A DNA stretch of 10,904 nt from Halocafeteria seosinensis (lineage: Eukaryota > Sar > Bigyra > Bicosoecida): positions 1 through 10,904 of the forward strand of contig LVLI01001720.1 in assembly GCA_001687465.1 (NCBI GenBank). The letters run 5' to 3'. The notes beneath the pieces are model-generated. The model searched no databases, was not told the origin of the DNA, and saw only the letters and a list, made by a program, of their open reading frames with translations. Positions 7,701 through 10,904 of this stretch are shown piece by piece. The translations under genes were made by a program, and so were the position numbers. Within the stretch, counting starts at the first letter, position 1. Each line of letters opens with the position of its first letter.

Positions 7701-8926
7701 CCACGCGAGTACTCAGGTCGATGTCCGTTGTGATGTGCAGTTGTATCTGCCGAGCCTGTGCACTGATTTTCTTGTGCTTCCAGTGCTTTTTCCAAAAACT
7801 GTACTTTCTTCTTGAGCGCACTCAGTTCCTGGGTTGAAGAATGATCCCCTTCCTCGTGTTGCTGCCACTCTTGATCGGCATTGTACGGAGCCTGAGAAGA
7901 GTGACCATGATGCAGTTGAGACGACCCGCTAGTCCCATTATGCGTCGTCGATATACCTAAAAAATTACTACCAGTTCCAGTCTCCCTTCCGTTGGTACCA
8001 GTGTTATTCAAGCCTGCGCTCGTGGAGGTATGCCTCCACAAACGTGCTTGCTGGATGAATTTGCTGGCTTCGTCGAGATCTTGCTCCGCAGTTCTCGTGG
8101 CACCCTTTACCCCGTCCACTTCCGCTTTCTCCTCGGGATAGTGTTGCTGCTGATCTTTCGCATACTCTCCTGGGTTCTGGAGCCGTGAATAGTACTTATA
8201 GCTTTGCCGTTGCATTTCAGAAGTATCTTTGTGGTTCGTGGTGGAAGTGTGAGTTTCACGGTTGTAATACCGATCATGATAGCTCCCTCCCAATAATTTC
8301 GCCTCTTCTCGCTCTTGCAAGTCCGGTGCATTCCTAAACTGCTCGTAGCCTAAAGTTATCGCGGGGTGCAATAAACGCTTATGGGTATCGGTATAGCCCT
8401 TTTCAGACTTCTCCACCAGACTTTGAGACTGGGATTCCCTATCCTTGTTGCTCTTTTTCTCCTGTTTGAGACGCTCCAGCTCACTATCGAAAAAAGCAAT
8501 GAACTCGGCCTTGGTAATGTGCCCTTGGAAGCCCTCGGGGACGCCCATTTCGAGCATAACAAGGTTGATTTGCTCCTCCGCGAGGCCCAGGCCGAGGCGT
8601 TTAGCGGCTCCGTATAGCTCAATTCCTGAGATAATGCAGTCTTTATCTTTGTCAATGGCATCGAAAAGAGCTTCGGCACCATCACATCTAACATTGTACA
8701 AAGAACGGCGGTATAAGATGGTCTGTACGAACTGGTAGACGCCAGGAATCGTCTCGGATGAGTCCACTGGCCCCGAAACGGAGGCCCCTGCAGGGACCAT
8801 AGTCCCTCCACCGGCGGTCGTATTCTTATTCTCGCTCATTCCCACACGATTGCCCCTCCCCTTAGAGGCTGGGGAGTAAACTAATAACAACCCCCGTGGA
8901 CAGTCATGGTGCTCGTCAACGGCCAT
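4742..8926 (-). CDS. Large EF-hand / coiled-coil protein, 1394 aa, possible degenerate kinesin-like core
   Basis: This is one open frame of 1394 codons with no intron. The annotated start is Met1 (8926), but Met30 (8839) has the better context (G at -3), and residues 1-29 do not look conserved. Residues 60-148 form an EF-hand pair. Loop one is DKDKDCIISGIE (92-103) with all acidic ligands but Cys in place of the usual Gly. Loop two (130-141) is degenerate. Residues about 300-360 are Gly/Thr/Asn/His-rich and disordered. Residues 366-387 and about 420-548 are heptad coiled coils. Residues about 560-1060 form a globular region; 795-905 weakly follow the kinesin order of a strand, VRDLLS, and a final Ser-His-containing strand (GLFSHGILVTEL). 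No P-loop GxxxxGKT is seen there. Residues 1090-1235 are Ser/Arg-rich linker. Residues 1240-1342 are a second, degenerate EF-hand-like module. It is probably a calcium-responsive cytoskeletal scaffold (inference). The gene is certain; the motor call is tentative. Confidence 0.8.
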   Translation of the reverse strand: MAVDEHHDCPRGLLLVYSPASKGRGNRVGMSENKNTTAGGGTMVPAGASVSGPVDSSETIPGVYQFVQTILYRRSLYNVRCDGAEALFDAIDKDKDCIISGIELYGAAKRLGLGLAEEQINLVMLEMGVPEGFQGHITKAEFIAFFDSELERLKQEKKSNKDRESQSQSLVEKSEKGYTDTHKRLLHPAITLGYEQFRNAPDLQEREEAKLLGGSYHDRYYNRETHTSTTNHKDTSEMQRQSYKYYSRLQNPGEYAKDQQQHYPEEKAEVDGVKGATRTAEQDLDEASKFIQQARLWRHTSTSAGLNNTGTNGRETGTGSNFLGISTTHNGTSGSSQLHHGHSSQAPYNADQEWQQHEEGDHSSTQELSALKKKVQFLEKALEAQENQCTGSADTTAHHNGHRPEYSRGFQGRTQQHSNHLENLETATTSLENMTAEELEQTRHDLYYLQQQVMQMANDARDAVSDLTEKRNNFEQEKDAFEKYRAQLEREASYLEEEQREVKQKKQELSEREQIAQSHHCYEIERLEKALEETRQSRDKALNAARSKIGSMSKHARPENSVNECLCLAFARLYMLSYGRLSSGNDLSTLLYGVVSEQSGHCVPQFQPDPNGLRLELEFSDFADTKATMPAVHSYCRLVSYEPEEIALPLFAPSDAPATETRLSLFQNSNRVHVSSVGDKYIDIRLPIQGHSVRASVEQLLVGPSDTAPTRSNGGHTPRGIYEMLNCTARKVFCGGESSVVIAPTIETCQAIIGEIHCGVLQAMFEGSENACRVLKQVNEQAALGRHGPCADASLMLRVAYVDVRPVRSDNGHETAAFEVRDLLSTDAAGAAVAVSETGSSGWLDMVHFEIVSDLHAALSLVEQAYRTRFEINTAHFVHANRDGNGAHPAAGLFSHGILVTELVSTTSTSEPEQDDASVSNKSDNSLCEIASMIKLEPNSKQTYKTLGRHYVVEVGTLLDAKYGRIAPGASHPNTSYGRSNADVPQKSPTVTCHIPQRLKHGVSASMTKLLTRKSLTFRELSECASIFFGKLQVPQDIAGITGLSSECITAWYGKGGTGEHRAIRHLTMVFPEESIEQHTRKRRASASSTEKYNARNVSSSTNSAAVAAGWQDSSHADRYLMRRRGYLNGPQKRAYEQGGQLVPPDRGAVKKGIEKMQHASSLSPAKFAAYTVKSGGDKIHPSQSTRRSQRRNSVEDKLAELSFAEHSVTSTRNNASQESQQNISSTASGNETATQDWNPVPGMHQFLDMLLQGRHSESQDPLQFIMERIDFLYSFLQDNAGEREGDTTRVTGAVFAKGLVKVLPTISINAAFSYMLPLLHVQPNQHVDFRDFCEAVADLAYHRFSGNFSSPAQERNDSNVNSSIDDHVNELCGLDEILAQEQEALQTERRSSC

Positions 8927-8967
8927 TTACCGGTAGTTAACGGTGAAAAACTAAACTTTTGATGGGA

Positions 8968-8995
8968 AGTCTTAAGACTCTAAGTTAAGAGTCTT
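8968..8995. promoter_or_regulatory. Palindrome plus inverted repeat upstream of the large EF-hand gene
   Basis: AGTCTTAAGACT (8968-8979) is a perfect 12-bp palindrome. It overlaps a hairpin with arms AAGACTCT (8974-8981) and AGAGTCTT (8988-8995) around a six-base loop. The hexamer AGTCTT is therefore present three times in alternating orientation within 28 bp. It sits 42-69 bp upstream of the first ATG of the minus-strand gene, where a promoter or dimeric factor site would be expected. Function is inferred from position. Confidence 0.5.
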
Positions 8996-9140
8996 TAATG
9001 AATACTGAACTACTGTTAGTTTTACCTTAAATTCGGTGCTTCTACAACAAGTTGTACTGTACCCAAAGCGCAAGAGAAATAAACTTGTCCAACGGATGGA
9101 TTGTCAGCTATTTTTGTACCGACGATTTACCTGTATAACT

Positions 9141-9157
9141 GTACCAACTACTGGTAC
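9141..9157. repeat. Small perfect hairpin
   Basis: Arms GTACCA (9141-9146) and TGGTAC (9152-9157) flank a five-base loop in non-coding DNA. It is short enough to be chance. Confidence 0.4.
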
Positions 9158-9605
9158 TGTAGCTGAATTCTAAATTCCAAGGGGTGTATCGCGTTCATCT
9201 AAATTCATCCTGTAAACAACTTTCGAAGAGCACTAGCATTCTTACGGTGGACTGTAACCAGAATTCGAGGCACTTGCGCTTGGTAAAGAATATCTGTTAA
9301 GTGAAATGTCAATGGTACAGCCGTGTGCGGCTCCGGGGACTCCAACGAACCTAACTTGGCCACGGACCATTAGGAAGATCACTGTAGATCACTCAGCTTA
9401 CTTCCCATAGCCTCCAATATAGCTTCGTCAACGGACGGATTCCGAGGCCGGAGGATATACTGTAGTAGTCACTATATGTATGTGGGTAGAGAGCTTTCTC
9501 TCGGCTTTCGACACTGAGAAATCCAAACTGTAGATTGAGGGCTAGCAGCGATACTGGGAGTATCCAAGTCTCTGATGTAGGAAATGGTCTGGACCTGGCC
9601 AAGTC

Positions 9606-9871
9606 ATGAAGATAGATGAAATCGTTCCACCCGACCACGTACGCATAATCTCACTCTTGCAGTCAAGGCGACGGACAAGCGCCACCACACCAGAGCAACG
9701 CGAAAATTTTAAAAGAAACAAGAAAGAAGTTTATAGGCTTATATTAAATCAGTTACCAAAAAAAAAAGAAAAAATTATGACGAATTTTTAAATGATGATG
9801 GTGAACCGACAATTGATAAACTAAAAATCACTACTAATTTGGAACGAGACATTAGTCTTGATTTACCATAA
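9606..9871 (+). pseudogene. AT-rich ORF interrupted by a -1 frame change at a poly-A run
   Basis: From the ATG at 9606 the frame is open to a TAA at 9789-9791. The -1 frame is open from 9737 to a TAA at 9869-9871, and from 9776 it reads as plausible protein (YDEFLNDDGEPTIDKL onward). The two frames overlap across ten consecutive A (9758-9767), an obvious slippage site. The first 30 or so codons have host-like composition and the rest is AT-rich, so the true gene may be a 5'-truncated fragment entering at about 9700, with the ATG belonging to the flank. The product is Lys/Glu-rich then acidic; the family is unknown. Decay, a sequencing indel in the homopolymer, or genuine -1 frameshifting all remain possible. 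Confidence 0.4.
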
Positions 9872-9911
9872 AAAATCTGTTCATATAGATAACATCGATA
9901 TAATATTTACG

Positions 9912-9947
9912 TTAAAATTTTAACTTAAAGAAAAGTTTTCTATATAT
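9912..9947 (+). repeat. AT-rich repeat copy 1, directly upstream of the 76-codon ORF
   Basis: It contains TTAACTTAAAGAAAA followed by GTTTTCT and a TATATAT tract. The core AGAAAA-G-TTTTCT is a palindrome around one base. It ends 13 bp before the ATG at 9961, which is promoter-like placement. A second copy lies after the ORF. A shorter similar string at 9704-9719 lacks only the CTTA of this copy. Confidence 0.75.
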
Positions 9948-9960
9948 TGTTATAAGAAAA

Positions 9961-10191
9961 ATGGAACAAATAGAATTGAAATTAGTGAAATTAACGAAAT
10001 GTTGCTTAACATTGTACGCGAAGACTTTAAACAACCCACAAGATGTAAATACTGAATTATATTTCGCTCTGAGCTATAAACTTTGGAATTATCGAACCTT
10101 GTTGACGTATTTTGGTTATTGTTTCAATAACTATAATGAATTAAACTATTCAATTAATTGTGGTTTCTTACCATCTTTTGAAGAAGATTAA
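9961..10191 (+). CDS. AT-rich small ORF, 76 aa, unknown
   Basis: This is an ATG-initiated frame of 76 codons ending in TAA, about one-third GC or less by eye, with a tight repeat-derived leader. The protein is mixed and soluble-looking: an amphipathic helix (QIELKLVKLTKCCLTLYAKT) and an aromatic, Tyr/Asn-rich middle (YFALSYKLWNYRTLLTYFGY), ending in acidic SFEED. There are no signal peptide, catalytic or metal-binding motifs, and I do not recognise the family. The flanking repeats make it a self-contained unit inside the AT-rich segment, which suggests a small gene of an inserted element. It could still be a chance frame in AT-rich DNA, although AT-rich DNA usually has more stops. Confidence 0.5.
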   Translation: MEQIELKLVKLTKCCLTLYAKTLNNPQDVNTELYFALSYKLWNYRTLLTYFGYCFNNYNELNYSINCGFLPSFEED

Positions 10192-10229
10192 AATGTTAAC
10201 TTAAAGAAAATTTTCTTGTATATATACAT
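10189..10229 (+). repeat. AT-rich repeat copy 2, overlapping the ORF stop codon
   Basis: It shares TTAAAAT-x-TTAACTTAAAGAAAA and the TTTTCT arm with copy 1, followed by a TATATATACATA tract. The core AGAAAATTTTCT is a perfect 12-bp palindrome. The first TAA of the repeat is the stop codon of the 76-codon ORF. It could be the promoter of a lost next gene, or a terminator/polyadenylation hairpin for the ORF. Confidence 0.75.
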
Positions 10230-10235
10230 ATATGT

Positions 10236-10674
10236 GACAGATAGCCCACCGGCCGGGGAGTTGACCGCATCCTCAATGACCTCAAAAAAGCTCAGTTTGA
10301 CTTCCACCCAACAACTTCTAGCACCCAGGCAGTACACTCCACCTTCCTTTCTGTGTAATAAGGGGTGAAGACAACACATATTTTTGTCCATTTACAGGAA
10401 TGTAACTGCACCATGCGCTTTCCCGCTTTCCTAGCTGGAAGACTACATATTACATATACTATTAGTACATTGATCCTAAGTATAGTGTACGAACTAAATT
10501 TTGCCTCTGCCAATTGCTGGTCCCACGTATTTGGCGATTGCACAACAAGCTACGTAATCAACCAACTCGTCTTCAGTCTTTTCTTCGTTTTTTTTGTTCG
10601 CCAACCTATTCTTCTGTGCATATGCATCGCTGCAAAGTAGGGCAAAGCTGCCAAGTCACATAGCATGTATGTAA
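10236..10674. other. No supported gene between the AT-rich block and the RNase H fragment
   Basis: Composition is host-like again. Open frames exist on both strands, but none shows a recognisable domain. A T-rich run lies near 10590. The missing N-terminal half of the RNase H domain is not found here in any frame. Confidence 0.5.
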
Positions 10675-10904
10675 TACGAACCACACGGGCTTTTGGCGTT
10701 CTGCCGCTTCTACCATCAAGGAACTCGGTGCCAACTGTATATCGACAACCGGGCACTCTGTGAAGTATTACAAGACTCGGCGAAATGGAAACGACTTCCA
10801 GAATATGATGGACATCTTGGCACACTGCTGCAGAAGTTGCTGAAGCTTGGACGAGTTCATTCAGTCAAGTGGATCCGTGCTCATCAAGATGAAGACACCA
10901 CGGA
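10675..10904 (+). mobile_element. Retroelement RNase H fragment, truncated at both ends
   Basis: An ATG-less frame opens after a TAA at 10672-10674 and runs off the window. It reads YEPHGLLAFCRFYHQ, then LYIDNRALCEVLQDSAKW, then a helix, then VHSVKWIRAHQDEDTT. This order is that of the RNase H domain of retrotransposon polyproteins: the catalytic Glu before GLLA, the Asp of IDN, and the WIxAHQD strand-helix junction. The first strand with the leading catalytic Asp and DGS motif is missing, and no reverse transcriptase is seen upstream. This copy is therefore 5'-truncated, frameshifted or rearranged. It is similar in style to elements common in diatom and oomycete genomes. Whether sequence beyond the window completes it cannot be told. 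Confidence 0.7.

Larger units (their letters stand above)
8927..9600. other. Intergenic region with inverted repeats, no gene seen
   Basis: I find no supported coding region or tRNA in this stretch. It holds the 5' flank of the 1394-residue gene, the palindromic cluster at 8968-8995 and a small hairpin at 9141-9157 (GTACCA, five-base loop, TGGTAC). Several GTAC-containing words recur between 9050 and 9160. Confidence 0.5.
9703..10235. mobile_element. AT-rich foreign-looking segment
   Basis: Base composition drops abruptly at about 9700 and returns to normal at about 10235. Inside are two plus-strand coding-like stretches using A/T-ending codons (AAA, AAT, TTA, GAT) unlike the neighbouring genes. 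There are also two copies of a repeat with a palindromic core. The style (short ORFs, compact AT-rich spacers with a shared motif) resembles DNA from an AT-rich virus, virophage-like element or organelle inserted in the chromosome. I see no terminal inverted repeats or clear target-site duplication, so edges are approximate. The identity is unresolved. Confidence 0.5.

Noticed and set aside
7447-7815. 122-codon plus-strand frame
   Set aside because: It is antisense to the coiled-coil region of the 1394-residue gene, a shadow of heptad-rich coding sequence.
8927-9600. Possible tRNA or other structured RNA gene
   Set aside because: I searched by eye for a T-arm GGTTCGA-type box with a matching acceptor stem on both strands and found none. 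Small hairpins alone are not enough.
9393-9638. 81-codon minus-strand frame in the right intergenic region
   Set aside because: It has no family resemblance and no supporting promoter or splice context.
10365-10640. 91-codon hydrophobic frame resembling a small membrane protein
   Set aside because: Hydrophobicity arises from T-rich DNA; there is no recognisable domain, no leader signal, and competing open frames on the other strand.
1-10904. CRISPR array or bacterial operon structure
   Set aside because: There are no regularly spaced repeats, no Shine-Dalgarno-led gene strings, and spliced introns are required for two genes, so the window is eukaryotic.

Overview
The window looks like nuclear DNA from a compact eukaryotic protist. 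Two genes are split by short GT-AG introns of 63-89 nt with GTAAGT-like donors. Neighbouring genes lie tens to a few hundred bases apart, and the genic part has moderate GC by eye. The PX-PDZ protein with a FAIM-like N-terminus, a CCDC24-like coiled-coil protein and a diatom/oomycete-style retroelement RNase H all point loosely to a stramenopile, or another lineage with flagellate ancestry. That placement is inference and of low confidence.

Layout. Positions 1-314 hold a 14-bp tandem duplication, a GC-rich block of overlapping inverted repeats and the 5' flank of the first gene. Positions 315-1801 (+) hold a six-exon gene for a 371-residue protein: FAIM-like beta domain, then PX domain, then PDZ-like domain, then an acidic tail. 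Positions 1802-2167 are non-coding. Positions 2168-3211 (-) hold an intronless, helix-rich 347-residue protein that I do not recognise. It shares a very short divergent promoter with the three-exon gene at 3269-4694 (+), a 420-residue CCDC24-like coiled-coil protein. That gene converges, with only 47 bp between stop codons, on a 1394-residue intronless gene at 4742-8926 (-). The large protein has an EF-hand module at each end, a long coiled coil, and a central region that weakly resembles a degenerate kinesin motor.

From about 8930 to the right edge the character changes. Positions 8927-9600 are non-coding, with a palindromic cluster just upstream of the large gene. Positions about 9703-10235 are a strikingly AT-rich block. 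It holds a 76-codon ORF bracketed by two copies of a roughly 40-bp repeat with a palindromic core, plus an upstream ORF broken by a -1 frame change at a run of ten A. Base composition and gene style differ from everything else here, so the block is probably foreign (viral or mobile element) or organellar. Positions 10236-10674 hold nothing I can support. Positions 10675-10904 encode the C-terminal part of a retroelement RNase H domain that runs off the window.

How the genes relate: a lipid-binding scaffold (PX-PDZ), a coiled-coil protein of a metazoan-conserved family and a calcium-binding coiled-coil scaffold would fit membrane-cytoskeleton or basal-body roles. No pathway link is shown by the sequence itself.
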